Assembly: GCF_005886875.1 (NCBI RefSeq)
Contig: NZ_PNBY01000019.1
Location: forward strand, 1 to 64,000
Direction of reading: 5' to 3'
Origin: Pseudoalteromonas aurantia
GTDB taxonomy: Bacteria > Pseudomonadota > Gammaproteobacteria > Enterobacterales > Alteromonadaceae
DNA: 64,000 bases
Both the position numbers and the translations under genes were made by a program. Every line of letters starts with the position of its first letter. Positions within the stretch are counted from its first letter, which is position 1. The notes beneath the pieces were generated by a model, which made no database searches, was not told where the DNA came from, and saw only the letters and a list, made by a program, of their open reading frames with translations. Below are positions 16,277 to 24,479 of the stretch, in pieces.

Positions 16277-16543
16277 TTACCAAGTAATTGATTTTTTTGC
16301 GTTGTCGATGAGCGTTACCCATTCAACATCGCTTATAGAAGAAAATGATGGATGTGCAGTAATACCTCTTGCAACTAGGCAATGAGATAACACATATTGT
16401 TGACTTGCTAAGTTTTGATAGCTAGCTTGGTCAAAGCAAGCCTCACCCATTAATAAGATACCATCTGAATCACTAATTAATGACGTGACAGTGACACTGT
16501 TAAATGTGCTCAGTGGCTTTGAGAAAATATGTAATGTGTTCAT
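16277..16543 (-). CDS. tusB: Sulfur relay protein TusB/DsrH
   Basis: 88 residues, the usual length for TusB. It starts [11 protein letters not shown], the family opening, and contains [11 protein letters not shown] and [10 protein letters not shown]. TusB forms the hexameric TusBCD complex that passes sulfur from TusA to TusE in the cytoplasm. Family members vary strongly outside the N-terminus, so the gene order (D-C-B-E) is the best support. Its stop lies two bases before the tusE start codon, so the two are translated in step. Confidence 0.85.
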   Translation of the reverse strand: MNTLHIFSKPLSTFNSVTVTSLISDSDGILLMGEACFDQASYQNLASQQYVLSHCLVARGITAHPSFSSISDVEWVTLIDNAKKSITW

Positions 16544-16545
16544 GT

Positions 16546-16902
16546 CTATAATGTCACTATTTGGTCTTGTTGAGCGATTAACTGACGCTGTTGCTCAGTG
16601 TTAACAATGCGAACATCAATGCTCAACTCCGCCAGTGTTAGCTGATATAAATCAAGCGCTGATTGGCAAACATAAACTTGATCTATGTCATATATTTCGA
16701 GCATTTTGATAGACTTTAAAAAGTTTTTTATTCCCATTTCCTGTGGTACCTGATCAGATTTTAGTGCTAGTACAGCTGGGCCTTGAAAAAGCCAACTAAC
16801 ATTTTGATCAATGGCGGCAAAAATAAGAGCTATATCTAAAGCGTCTCGGGTGTGCATATTATCAAACGGACTGTGGCTGCTAATGACCATAATATTTTTC
16901 AT
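16546..16902 (-). CDS. tusC: Sulfur relay protein TusC/DsrF
   Basis: 118 residues with the DsrE/F-like fold. The start MKNIMVISSHSPFD matches TusC, followed by TRDALDIALIFAAIDQNVSW, where the family has its substrate-facing helix, and LFQGPAVLAL. It is a structural member of the TusBCD hexamer. It overlaps tusD by four bases (ATGA) and ends three bases before tusB. No other function is suggested by the sequence. Confidence 0.88.
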   Translation of the reverse strand: MKNIMVISSHSPFDNMHTRDALDIALIFAAIDQNVSWLFQGPAVLALKSDQVPQEMGIKNFLKSIKMLEIYDIDQVYVCQSALDLYQLTLAELSIDVRIVNTEQQRQLIAQQDQIVTL

Positions 16903-17252
16903 TTAAATTGCACCCATTTGTCTGATTGAGCGCTGAGCATAGCAAATTCAGCAAGTCCAGCGACCTTGAACACTCCTGTATTTGTCGTGTCTATACCGCG
17001 TTTTTCTGCTGCGCTAACACATAAGATAAGTGAGATCCCTTTGTCTGAGAGTGACTGCCATATTGCGGACACATTTAATTCATCACTGGCCAATTGAAGG
17101 CTTTGGGAGGCATGATAAACACCGTCTTGATACAAAAAAATACAGGGGATCTCATGACCTTGAGATAAAGCTGTATGTGCAAAGCGAGATAGGTTATGTA
17201 ATGCAAGGTGATCAGATACACCTGAATGTAATGAGAGTACAAATTTACTCAA
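16899..17252 (-). CDS. tusD: Sulfur relay protein TusD/DsrE
   Basis: 117 residues, slightly shorter than E. coli TusD (128). The DsrE fold is visible, with IPCIFLYQDGVYHA and the catalytic site strand ISLILCVSAAEKRGI. The Cys of LCVSAA corresponds to the active-site Cys that carries the persulfide. It is the first gene of the operon, just downstream of the yccA terminator, so the promoter should lie in the short gap at 17253-17262 or inside the terminator region. There is no tusA or mnmA in the window. Confidence 0.9.
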   Translation of the reverse strand: MSKFVLSLHSGVSDHLALHNLSRFAHTALSQGHEIPCIFLYQDGVYHASQSLQLASDELNVSAIWQSLSDKGISLILCVSAAEKRGIDTTNTGVFKVAGLAEFAMLSAQSDKWVQFK

Positions 17253-17262
17253 AATTAGCCCA

Positions 17263-17286
17263 TAAAAAAGCCCCTAGATGGGGCTT
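17263..17286 (-). terminator. Intrinsic terminator after yccA
   Basis: Read on the minus strand, AAGCCCC-ATCTA-GGGGCTT is followed by TTTTAT: a 7-bp stem with a T-run, between the yccA stop (17307) and the tusD start (17252). Confidence 0.85.
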
Positions 17287-17306
17287 AGTTTACCAGAACT
17301 AACTGG

Positions 17307-17972
17307 TTAGTCATCATTTGCACCTAAAAGTGCAAGTAATGAAGTAAATAAATTGTAGATATTCAAATACAGGCTAACCGTTGCCATGACGTAGTTAGTC
17401 TCACCACCGTTTACGATACGGCTTGTATCATACAAGATCAAACCAGACATCAGTAACACGACAGCTGCATTGATTGCCATAAATGCAATGCTACTACCGA
17501 TGAAGATATTCACGATGCCTGAAATAATAACCACGATTAGACCAACCGTTAAAAAGCCACCCATAAATGAGAAGTCTTTTTTAGTTGTTAGTGCATAAGC
17601 TGACAAGCCGAAGAAGATCAGGGCGGTTGAACCAAGTGCCTGCATAATTAGTAATGTACCATTTGGCATAGCAGCATAATGGTTAAGCAGCGGGCCTAAT
17701 CCAAAACCCATAATACCGGTAAATAAGAACACTAGACCAATTGCAGACGACGAATTAGCTTTTTTTTGAATAACAAAAATAAGACCGAAACCAATCAATG
17801 AGCAAACGATACCAGTAAAACGAGGTAGAGCCATTGTCATTGAAATAGCCGCAGTAACAGCGCTAAAAGCAAGCGTCATAGCTAGTAAAAAGTACGTGTT
17901 TTTAAGTACCTTATTAGTTTCGATTGTCGACATAGCTGGTTGAGCTGTGCCATATGAGTGATTGAACGCCAT
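17307..17972 (-). CDS. Bax inhibitor-1/YccA family membrane protein
   Basis: 221 residues from ATG 17972, with AAGGAG properly placed; the longer frame to 18029 is leader. Seven hydrophobic segments fill residues 25-220. The family marks are the N-terminal NKVLKNTYFLLAMTLAFSA and the C-terminal LYLNIYNLFTSLLALLGAND, matching E. coli YccA, a substrate and modulator of the FtsH membrane protease. BI-1 proteins elsewhere act as Ca2+/H+ leak channels. The C-terminal Asp pair in ANDD fits this. It is probably monocistronic, with its own promoter and terminator. Confidence 0.92.
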   Translation of the reverse strand: MAFNHSYGTAQPAMSTIETNKVLKNTYFLLAMTLAFSAVTAAISMTMALPRFTGIVCSLIGFGLIFVIQKKANSSSAIGLVFLFTGIMGFGLGPLLNHYAAMPNGTLLIMQALGSTALIFFGLSAYALTTKKDFSFMGGFLTVGLIVVIISGIVNIFIGSSIAFMAINAAVVLLMSGLILYDTSRIVNGGETNYVMATVSLYLNIYNLFTSLLALLGANDD

Positions 17973-18169
17973 GTTAAACTCCTTAAGTGAAACAATGTTC
18001 AGATAATTAAACTGTACTAAGATTACCAAGACTTATATGGTTGGGCAAACTTTGTCGATCAAATAGAGTCCCAATAATATAAAAAGTTCCTTACACTGAC
18101 CCTCGTTGCTTTATGTTTGAACGAATGAGCCGTTTTTTAAGCACTTAAACGTTTTTTTTAAAAAAAAGC

Positions 18170-18198
18170 TTCACATTGCCAAAGGGATTATCTAATAT
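18170..18198 (+). promoter_or_regulatory. Predicted promoter of the tRNA-Ser array
   Basis: -35 TTCACA (18170-18175) and -10 TAATAT (18193-18198) are 17 bases apart. They are followed by a G+C-rich discriminator (GCTCCGC), typical of stable RNA promoters under stringent control. The start should fall about 5 bases before the first tRNA. Confidence 0.6.
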
Positions 18199-18210
18199 TC
18201 GCTCCGCTGC

Positions 18211-18301
18211 GGAGAGATGGCTGAGTGGTCGAAAGCACCGGTCTTGAAAACCGGCAAGGGTTTGTAGCCCTTCTAGGGTTCAAATCCCTATCTCTCCGCC
18301 A
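18211..18301 (+). tRNA. tRNA-Ser (anticodon UGA), copy 1
   Basis: 91 bases with encoded CCA. Acceptor GGAGAGA/TCTCTCC, discriminator G, long variable arm (AAGGGTTTGTAGCCCTT) as expected of class II serine tRNA, anticodon loop CTTGAAAA with TGA reading UCA/UCG/UCU. First of four identical tandem copies. Confidence 0.96.
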
Positions 18302-18356
18302 CTAATTTATATAGGACTTGTAGATAATATTTACAAGTCTTGGCAGTAAAAATTTC

Positions 18357-18447
18357 GGAGAGATGGCTGAGTGGTCGAAAGCACCGGTCTTGAAAACCGG
18401 CAAGGGTTTGTAGCCCTTCTAGGGTTCAAATCCCTATCTCTCCGCCA
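18357..18447 (+). tRNA. tRNA-Ser (anticodon UGA), copy 2
   Basis: Identical over all 91 bases to the copy at 18211-18301. The 55-base spacer before it differs from the later spacers. Encoded CCA. Confidence 0.96.
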
Positions 18448-18481
18448 TTTATTTTAACTTTAAATAGTTAGCGCAGTATTC

Positions 18482-18572
18482 GGAGAGATGGCTGAGTGGT
18501 CGAAAGCACCGGTCTTGAAAACCGGCAAGGGTTTGTAGCCCTTCTAGGGTTCAAATCCCTATCTCTCCGCCA
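18482..18572 (+). tRNA. tRNA-Ser (anticodon UGA), copy 3
   Basis: Identical to copy 1. The 34-base spacer before it (with TAGTTAGCGCA) is nearly the same as the spacer before copy 4, so copies 3 and 4 come from a recent tandem duplication that included the spacer. Confidence 0.96.
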
Positions 18573-18607
18573 TTTATTACTAACTTTAATAGTTAGCGCA
18601 CGTTTTC

Positions 18608-18698
18608 GGAGAGATGGCTGAGTGGTCGAAAGCACCGGTCTTGAAAACCGGCAAGGGTTTGTAGCCCTTCTAGGGTTCAAATCCCTATCTCTCCGCCA
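18608..18698 (+). tRNA. tRNA-Ser (anticodon UGA), copy 4
   Basis: Identical to copy 1 and last in the array; the terminator follows 19 bases later. Encoded CCA. Overlapping minus-strand ORFs here are repeats of tRNA sequence, not genes. Confidence 0.96.
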
Positions 18699-18717
18699 TT
18701 ATTCTTAATTGAATACC

Positions 18718-18746
18718 AAAGCCGCTTTTAAGCGGCTTTTTTTTTC
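18718..18746 (+). terminator. Intrinsic terminator of the tRNA-Ser array
   Basis: AAAGCCGCTT-TT-AAGCGGCTTT followed by further Ts: a 10-bp stem with a T-run, ending the tRNA transcript. Confidence 0.88.
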
Positions 18747-18845
18747 AAATTTTATCTGGGTTGCGCCAATGCGACTAAAGTCGACTGGCTTTTGCTTGCT
18801 AATGCTTCAATGTGACTATATTGACGAAATAACCGGATTGAATAT

Positions 18846-19220
18846 ATGAAGCCTTTATTGATAAAAAGTATTGGTATGTCGTTATTATCACCGATCATTA
18901 TAGGGTCTGTTTTAGGGCTATATTATGGAGTGTTATTAGAACAACCCATTTGGTCAGTGTTTGTCGGATTACTGATGAGTGCAATTGCTAATGCACATAT
19001 TGTCGGGTTAGCGATGGCTGCTTTTGTTGTACCTGGGTATTTGCTGATGCATAAATATAATAAGGTTCAATACTCTGCTGTGCTTACTTTAGGAATGCTC
19101 GGTGGAGCGGTATTTAGTCATTTGCTAACAGCCAGTTCTGGGGGTGGGTTTGTAGTCAATACAATCATGGCTGCCTTAGCTGCTGGGCTGTTCCTATTTA
19201 GCTTACGGCGCTTTGCTTAA
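18846..19220 (+). CDS. Small multi-pass membrane protein, unknown function
   Basis: 124 residues, almost all hydrophobic, with four likely membrane helices (about 7-27, 35-62, 77-97, 102-120) and a Lys/Arg-rich tail. No motif I recognise. The start at 18846 has no clear SD (ACCGGATTGAAT upstream), so the exact N-terminus is uncertain. It lies alone between the tRNA-Ser array and msrC and runs the same way as msrC, 133 bases upstream of it. Confidence 0.6.
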   Translation: MKPLLIKSIGMSLLSPIIIGSVLGLYYGVLLEQPIWSVFVGLLMSAIANAHIVGLAMAAFVVPGYLLMHKYNKVQYSAVLTLGMLGGAVFSHLLTASSGGGFVVNTIMAALAAGLFLFSLRRFA

Positions 19221-19353
19221 GTGGCTGCTGGTAATTTAATCGATCGAGCTGAAATTTACAGATATTTAATACTTTTTCTGCATAAAAGGTTTCAATTAAT
19301 AGCATGAAAGAGTACCTTAAGCTTTTGTATGACGTAACTGTGATATTAAGTAG

Positions 19354-19812
19354 ATGCAGAAGCAAGATTTTTATCAGACACTTGTAAACCAAGCCAATTC
19401 TTTAATTTGTGATGAACGTAACGTAATCGCAAATATGGCGAATATCAGTGCACTTTTATTTACATCTTTAGACGATATTAATTGGGCCGGATTTTATCTT
19501 GTAGATACACCAAAAGAGCTCGTACTAGGACCTTTCCAAGGCAACCCTGCTTGTATACGTATTCCTGTAGGTAAAGGTGTATGCGGGACCGCTGCACAAT
19601 CATTAGAAACTCAATTGGTCGATGATGTGCATGCATTCACAGGGCATATTGCTTGTGATGCAGCGTCAAACTCTGAAATTGTGATCCCAGTAATAAAAAA
19701 TGGTCGTTTGTTTGCTGTTTTAGATATTGATAGCCCAAGGTTGGCAAGGTTTGACAAGCAAGACCAAGTAGGACTAGAAGCGTTAGTAAAGTGTTTTGAG
19801 GCTACTTTATAA
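19354..19812 (+). CDS. msrC: Free methionine-(R)-sulfoxide reductase, GAF type
   Basis: 152 residues, a single GAF domain matching E. coli MsrC (YebR). Catalytic cysteines are visible in QGNPACIRI, GKGVCGTAA and GHIACDAASNSE, the three-Cys pattern of fRMsr. NWAGFYLVD and SEIVIPVIKNGRLFAVLDID are the other conserved blocks. It reduces free Met-R-sulfoxide in the cytoplasm using thioredoxin. The gene lies ahead of proQ, as in enterobacteria, where yebR adjoins proQ-prc. The stop overlaps the next ATG by one base (TAATG), so the following small protein is probably translated by coupling. Confidence 0.95.
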   Translation: MQKQDFYQTLVNQANSLICDERNVIANMANISALLFTSLDDINWAGFYLVDTPKELVLGPFQGNPACIRIPVGKGVCGTAAQSLETQLVDDVHAFTGHIACDAASNSEIVIPVIKNGRLFAVLDIDSPRLARFDKQDQVGLEALVKCFEATL

Positions 19813-20090
19813 TGAAAGATTTAGTCAACGTGCAAGATTACCTTTTCGCGATTGCCGATGTAGGCGATTGGGAGGGGGAAGAAGAGCAAGTTACCGAGAC
19901 TTTAAATGAGTTAATTCATTTTGCTTGGCAACTTTTACCAGATGATCTCGATTGTGAGAGCATCGACAATATAATCAACGGTATATGGGAACATCTTCGC
20001 GGTGATTTAGCTTTAATAGAAGTTGAATTCGAAGAGTTAACTGACTGGGTAATACACTATATCCATTCATCATTAGATGAAAAGGTATAA
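19812..20090 (+). CDS. Small acidic protein between msrC and proQ, unknown
   Basis: 92 residues, strongly acidic, rich in Trp (DVGDWEGEEEQVTETL, INGIWEHLRGDLALIEVEF). No signal peptide, membrane segment or cysteine pair. I do not recognise a family. The one-base overlap with msrC and the 15-base gap to proQ put it in the same operon, so it is a real gene. The acidic character next to the basic RNA chaperone ProQ invites the idea of a partner or antagonist, but nothing in the sequence proves that. Confidence 0.75.
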   Translation: MKDLVNVQDYLFAIADVGDWEGEEEQVTETLNELIHFAWQLLPDDLDCESIDNIINGIWEHLRGDLALIEVEFEELTDWVIHYIHSSLDEKV

Positions 20091-20105
20091 CAAATAGGTT
20101 TAAAA

Positions 20106-20756
20106 ATGGAAGCCACAAACAAGCTAAAAGATATTAATGAGGTTCTGGATTTTTTATATTCAGAGTTTCCTCAGTGTTTTAAACAAAAAGAGGGCATCAA
20201 GCCGCTTAAAGTCGGTATCTTTAAAGATATTGCTGAGCGTATTGAAGGTTCTGAGAAGGTAAGCAAGACTCAAGTACGTCAAGCATTGCGTAAATACACG
20301 TCAAACTGGCGCTATTTGGAAGCGGTTACTAAAAACGAGTTCCGTATCGATCTTGATGGAAAAGACGCTGAAAAGGTTGAGCAAGAGCACGTAGAGCACG
20401 CGCAAAAAGCCCTTGAAGAAAGCCGAGCTAAAATGGCTAAGCGCAAGAAGACACAGCGTCCTCGTCAAGATGGTGATAATAAGTCTTTTAAAAAGAAAGG
20501 CCCTGCACATCCTCGTTCTGGTGATAAAAATACCCGAGTTAATAAAAAGCCTGCTCCACAGCAAGCAAAAAGAAACCCAGGTAAAGTTGAACCATTGCCA
20601 GCGAACGAGGTCAAGGTTAATAACAAAGTTAAAGTTAAATTAGGACAAGCTTTGGTTAATGCAACAATTACTGAAGTGAACAAAGATGATGTTCACGTAG
20701 AATTAGTAACTGGTATGCAAGTAAAAACCAAAGCAGATAGCCTGTACATAGTTTAA
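20106..20756 (+). CDS. proQ: RNA chaperone ProQ
   Basis: 216 residues. The N-terminal FinO/ProQ domain (about 8-115) is clear from VLDFLYSEFPQCF, KPLKVGIFKDI and QVRQALRKYTSNWRYLEAV. A long basic linker (115-165, rich in Lys, Arg and Pro) leads to a C-terminal Tudor-like domain (NNKVKVKLGQALVNATITEV). ProQ binds structured sRNAs and mRNA 3' ends. It is followed after 10 bases by prc, the same order as E. coli, where both loci affect osmotic and wall physiology. Confidence 0.97.
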   Translation: MEATNKLKDINEVLDFLYSEFPQCFKQKEGIKPLKVGIFKDIAERIEGSEKVSKTQVRQALRKYTSNWRYLEAVTKNEFRIDLDGKDAEKVEQEHVEHAQKALEESRAKMAKRKKTQRPRQDGDNKSFKKKGPAHPRSGDKNTRVNKKPAPQQAKRNPGKVEPLPANEVKVNNKVKVKLGQALVNATITEVNKDDVHVELVTGMQVKTKADSLYIV

Positions 20757-20766
20757 GGAGTTGTGT

Positions 20767-22797
20767 ATGAGTAAAAAGTTGACACTCATTCCCGTTGTAG
20801 CGGCGCTTTTTTCAAGTGTATCAATCGCCTCACCTGATTCGGTGACGGAAAAAGACATACCGGATTTAAAACCGGAAATTCAACATACAACGGCAAGCAA
20901 AAGGGTGACCAACTTATTTACTCGCCAACACTATAAACGTTTTAAGCTCGATGACGCTTTGGCAGAAGAAATATTTGATCGCTATGTAGAATCTTTAGAT
21001 TACACAAAGTCACTATTTTTACAGAGCGACATCGACGCTTACAAAAAATATCGTCTTCAATTTGACGATGCGCTAAAAGCCGGAAAGCTGGATTTTGCGT
21101 TTGAAATGTTCAATATGAGCATGAAGCGTCGTTACGATCGTTTTCAGTTTGCAATTGACTTATTGGATACAGAAATTACGTTCGATAAGCCTGATGCTTT
21201 TTATTACGATAGAGAAGACCTTCCTTTTGCGACGAGCCAAGATGAACTAGATGAATATTGGCGTCAGAGAGTGAAGTCAGATGCGTTACGCTTAAAGTTA
21301 ACAGGTAAAGATTGGGCAGATATAAAAAAGATCCTAACAAAAAGATATAAAAATACGCAAAAACGATTGGTACAAACTAATAGTGAAGATGCTTTCCAAG
21401 TCATGATGAACGCATTTGCGCGCAGTGTTGAAGCACACACGTCTTACCTTTCCCCACGTCGAGCTGAACAGTTTAAAATGGATATGGATCTAGAGCTTGA
21501 AGGTATTGGTGCTGTATTAGGATACGATGAAGATTATACGGTGATCCGGTCTTTGGTACCGGGTGGACCAGCAGATAAGTCTGAGCGGATCAAAGCAGAC
21601 GATAAAGTAGTGGGGGTGGCCCAAGGTGATAAAGAATTCGTCGATGTCATTGGCTGGCGTCTAGATGATGTTGTTGATTTAATTAAAGGTCCAAAAGGGA
21701 CAAAAGTCAGACTACAATATTTGAAAGGCTCAGATGCCCATGGTACGCCAAAAGTTGTTGAAATCACAAGAGATAAAATTCGCCTTGAAGACCGTGCAGT
21801 TAAATCAGAAGTATTCGAAGCTAAATATTCAGACTTGACGAGTAAGATTGGTGTAATAGAAATTCCAAGTTTTTACAACAACCTTTCAAAAGACGTTAAA
21901 GTTGAGATCACAAAACTGAAGGAACAAGAAGTCGATGGCATCGTGATTGACCTTCGGCAAAATGGCGGTGGTTCACTTTACGAAGCGACGCAACTGACAG
22001 GCTTGTTTATTGATAAAGGTCCTGTAGTCCAAATTCACACCTTGTATAACCGTGTTGAAGCGCAGAAAGACAGAGATGGGATAACATTTTATGATGGACC
22101 TATGACAGTGCTCGTTGATAGGTATAGTGCTTCGGCTTCAGAAATATTTGCAGCGGCAATTCAAGATTATGGGCGTGGTGTAGTAGTTGGTGAACAAACC
22201 TTTGGTAAAGGGACTGTTCAACAGCATCGTGGGCTTGGAAAAACACTAGATTTATTTAGTAACCCATTGGGAAGCGTGACATACACAATTGCAAAGTTTT
22301 ATCGTATTAATGGTGGAAGTACCCAACATAAAGGCGTGATCCCTGATGTTATGTTGCCATCAGCTATTGAGCCTCAAGAATGGGGCGAAAGCCAAGAAGA
22401 CAATGCGCTACCTTGGGATAGCATCAAACGTGCAACATATAGTAGTTTAGATAACCTTACGCCAGTGGTTAAATATGTCGATGCGAAGCATGTTTCTCGT
22501 ATGCAAACAGAACCTGAATTCAATTATGTCTATGACGATATAGCTCGTTACAAAGCACAAAAAGATGATAAGAAAATTTCTTTGATGGAGTCTGAACGCT
22601 TAAAAGAACGTGAAGAGTCGGATCAAAGAGCGTTGGCGAGAACAAATGCGCGATTAAAACGCTTAGGATTGGAAGCAATTAAAGATTTAGACGACGTACC
22701 AGATGTGATTAGTGAGCTTGACCCGTATCTTGAAGAAGCGGCGTTGATCACACAAGATTTGATTTCGTTCGGTCGGTTGGCGAAAAACGACCTTTAA
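20767..22797 (+). CDS. prc: Tail-specific C-terminal protease Prc (Tsp)
   Basis: 676 residues from ATG 20767 (AAGGAG ahead; a TTG at 20761 is less likely). Signal peptide ends at SIASP. The PDZ domain (about 235-330) is followed by the S41 peptidase core: IVIDLRQNGGGSLYEA, the nucleophile Ser in DRYSASASEIFAAA and the general-base Lys in QTFGKGTVQQ. The last 130 residues form the DUF3340 helical domain. This periplasmic protease trims or degrades proteins with non-polar C-termini, including PBP3 and the endopeptidase MepS. Operon with proQ; an intrinsic terminator follows. Confidence 0.97.
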   Translation: MSKKLTLIPVVAALFSSVSIASPDSVTEKDIPDLKPEIQHTTASKRVTNLFTRQHYKRFKLDDALAEEIFDRYVESLDYTKSLFLQSDIDAYKKYRLQFDDALKAGKLDFAFEMFNMSMKRRYDRFQFAIDLLDTEITFDKPDAFYYDREDLPFATSQDELDEYWRQRVKSDALRLKLTGKDWADIKKILTKRYKNTQKRLVQTNSEDAFQVMMNAFARSVEAHTSYLSPRRAEQFKMDMDLELEGIGAVLGYDEDYTVIRSLVPGGPADKSERIKADDKVVGVAQGDKEFVDVIGWRLDDVVDLIKGPKGTKVRLQYLKGSDAHGTPKVVEITRDKIRLEDRAVKSEVFEAKYSDLTSKIGVIEIPSFYNNLSKDVKVEITKLKEQEVDGIVIDLRQNGGGSLYEATQLTGLFIDKGPVVQIHTLYNRVEAQKDRDGITFYDGPMTVLVDRYSASASEIFAAAIQDYGRGVVVGEQTFGKGTVQQHRGLGKTLDLFSNPLGSVTYTIAKFYRINGGSTQHKGVIPDVMLPSAIEPQEWGESQEDNALPWDSIKRATYSSLDNLTPVVKYVDAKHVSRMQTEPEFNYVYDDIARYKAQKDDKKISLMESERLKEREESDQRALARTNARLKRLGLEAIKDLDDVPDVISELDPYLEEAALITQDLISFGRLAKNDL

Positions 22798-22816
22798 GTC
22801 GACCCCTATATAGATA

Positions 22817-22841
22817 CAAAGGCGCTTAGGCGCCTTTTTTG
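22817..22841 (+). terminator. Intrinsic terminator after prc
   Basis: AAAGGCGC-TTAG-GCGCCTTTTTTG: an 8-bp stem with six Ts, 20 bases after the prc stop codon. Confidence 0.88.
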
Positions 22842-22872
22842 TTACGTATTTAACAGTGAATTTGTTATTATG

Positions 22873-22901
22873 CTGACAATTAATTTGCGACCTGCAAATA
22901 T
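22873..22901 (+). promoter_or_regulatory. Possible promoter of the nhaC gene
   Basis: CTGACA (22873-22878) and AAATAT (22896-22901) stand 17 bases apart in the gap after the prc terminator. A short hairpin (GTCTC/GAGAC, 22912-22926) lies in the leader. The match is imperfect. Confidence 0.35.
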
Positions 22902-22978
22902 GGCAACAAGGGTCTCGTCTAGAGACTAGAAAAAATAAGAATAAGCATTAGCATTAGCTATGCAGAGGAGTGCTCAAT

Positions 22979-24433
22979 TTGAAACAACAAAAAGTACCAT
23001 CATTATTGGATGCATTAACGCCAATAGTGGTTCTTGTCAGCTTATTAGGAGCTGCGGTATATCTATATGGCGATAATTCATCTTCTGGCCCCAACCAAAT
23101 AGCGTTGCTGTTCGCAACATTTACCGCAGCATTAGTGGGTCTAAAGAATGGATATACATGGAAAACACTTGAAGAGGCCATGATCAAAGGGATCACGATT
23201 TCCCTTGGTGCTATTTTAATTTTATTGATGGTCGGTGCATTAATTGGTACTTGGCTATTATCAGGCACCGTGCCGACATTAATTTATTATGGTTTACAAA
23301 TCATCAACCCTAGTTGGTTTTATGCAGCGAGCTGTTTAATTTGTGGCATCGTTGCAATGAGTATTGGTAGCTCCTGGACCACAGCCGCCACCATTGGTGT
23401 TGCATTACTCGGCGTGGCCACCGGTTTGGGGCTAGACCAAGTAGTGACAGCCGGTGCGGTAATTTCAGGGGCTTATTTTGGTGATAAACTGAGTCCATTA
23501 TCTGAAACAACGAACTTAGCGCCTGCTGTTGCAGGTGCTGATTTATTTGAGCATATACATCATATGCTATGGACAACGGTTCCGAGCTTTGTCATCGCAT
23601 TGAGCATTTTTATTTTTATGGGATTTAATGCTGATGTAAGTGCTGACGTAGGGCGCATAGACGAAATTGTAGGGATCTTGCAAGGTCACTTTAATATTAA
23701 TTTATTAATGCTTGTACCGCTGCTAGTGCTCCTTGTGCTAGCCTTTAAGAAAATGCCCGCATTCCCAGCAATATCAATTGGTGCTGTTGTAGGGGCTATA
23801 TGGGCTATTCTCTTTCAGGGCGAGCTATTACAAAGCCAAATTGATGCTTCTCATGGAGAGCTAATAGGTTACTTTAAACTCGTATGGGCCACTTTCTATG
23901 AAGGGTTTAACATCTCAACGGGTGACGGTAAAATGGATGATCTGCTCAGTGGCGGTGGCATGGCGAGCATGCTGACAACAACTTGGTTGATCATGACAGC
24001 TTTGATGTTTGGCGCCATTATGGAAAAAACGGGATTATTAGAGATATTTGTCCGTAGTATTTTAAAGATAGCCAAAAGTACTGGGTCATTGATTGCCTCA
24101 ACGATAGCAACATGTATTGGGACCAATGTGGTCGCGGCGGATCAATATATTGCTATTGTAGTGCCAGGGCGCATGTTTAAAGATGAATATAAAAAACGTG
24201 GATTACGCAGTGTAAATCTATCAAGAACACTTGAAGATGGGGGGACTATCACCAGTCCGTTAATCCCTTGGAATACCTGTGGTGCATATATGCAAAGTGT
24301 TTTGTTAATTAACCCGTTTGACTATGCGATGTATGCGTTCTTTAATTTAATTAACCCGCTATTAGCCGTGATTTATGCCTATTTAGGTGTCAAAATACTG
24401 AGGATCAAGCCTAAAAATTTAGATCAAGCTTAA
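22979..24433 (+). CDS. nhaC: NhaC family Na+/H+ antiporter or related carrier
   Basis: 484 residues. I choose the TTG start at 22979 because AGGAG lies 8 bases before it; a GTG at 22970 sits on top of the SD. About twelve membrane segments. Family marks: GSSWTTAATIGVALLGVA, GAVISGAYFGDKLSPLSETT (conserved Asp-Lys pair of the transport site) and TNLAPAVAGADLFEHI. Some NhaC relatives import lysine or exchange malate for lactate, so the cargo is not certain. No lysine riboswitch is visible in the short leader. Own promoter region and terminator; not co-transcribed with pepN. Confidence 0.85.
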   Translation: MKQQKVPSLLDALTPIVVLVSLLGAAVYLYGDNSSSGPNQIALLFATFTAALVGLKNGYTWKTLEEAMIKGITISLGAILILLMVGALIGTWLLSGTVPTLIYYGLQIINPSWFYAASCLICGIVAMSIGSSWTTAATIGVALLGVATGLGLDQVVTAGAVISGAYFGDKLSPLSETTNLAPAVAGADLFEHIHHMLWTTVPSFVIALSIFIFMGFNADVSADVGRIDEIVGILQGHFNINLLMLVPLLVLLVLAFKKMPAFPAISIGAVVGAIWAILFQGELLQSQIDASHGELIGYFKLVWATFYEGFNISTGDGKMDDLLSGGGMASMLTTTWLIMTALMFGAIMEKTGLLEIFVRSILKIAKSTGSLIASTIATCIGTNVVAADQYIAIVVPGRMFKDEYKKRGLRSVNLSRTLEDGGTITSPLIPWNTCGAYMQSVLLINPFDYAMYAFFNLINPLLAVIYAYLGVKILRIKPKNLDQA

Positions 24434-24437
24434 TTCG

Positions 24438-24466
24438 TTACGCCCCAATTTACGTTGGGGCGTTTT
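24438..24466 (+). terminator. Intrinsic terminator after nhaC
   Basis: CGCCCCAA (24441-24448)-TTTACG-TTGGGGCG (24455-24462) plus TTTT. The SD of pepN begins right behind it. Confidence 0.85.
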
Positions 24467-24479
24467 AAAGGAAATGAAT

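Noticed and set aside
18468..18680. Minus-strand ORF with repeated residues over the tRNA-Ser array
   Set aside because: It is only the antisense translation of two identical tRNA genes and their spacer; the repeat is tRNA sequence, not a protein repeat.
18211..18698. Regular repeat array resembling a CRISPR
   Set aside because: The 91-base units fold as class II tRNAs with CCA ends, and the spacers are few and alike; there are no cas genes.
20413..20643. Alternative ORF inside proQ
   Set aside because: The proQ frame matches all domains; this frame is a by-product of the Lys-rich linker.
22842..22978. Possible lysine riboswitch ahead of nhaC
   Set aside because: Some NhaC relatives have one, but the leader is about 80 bases and lacks the conserved five-helix elements.
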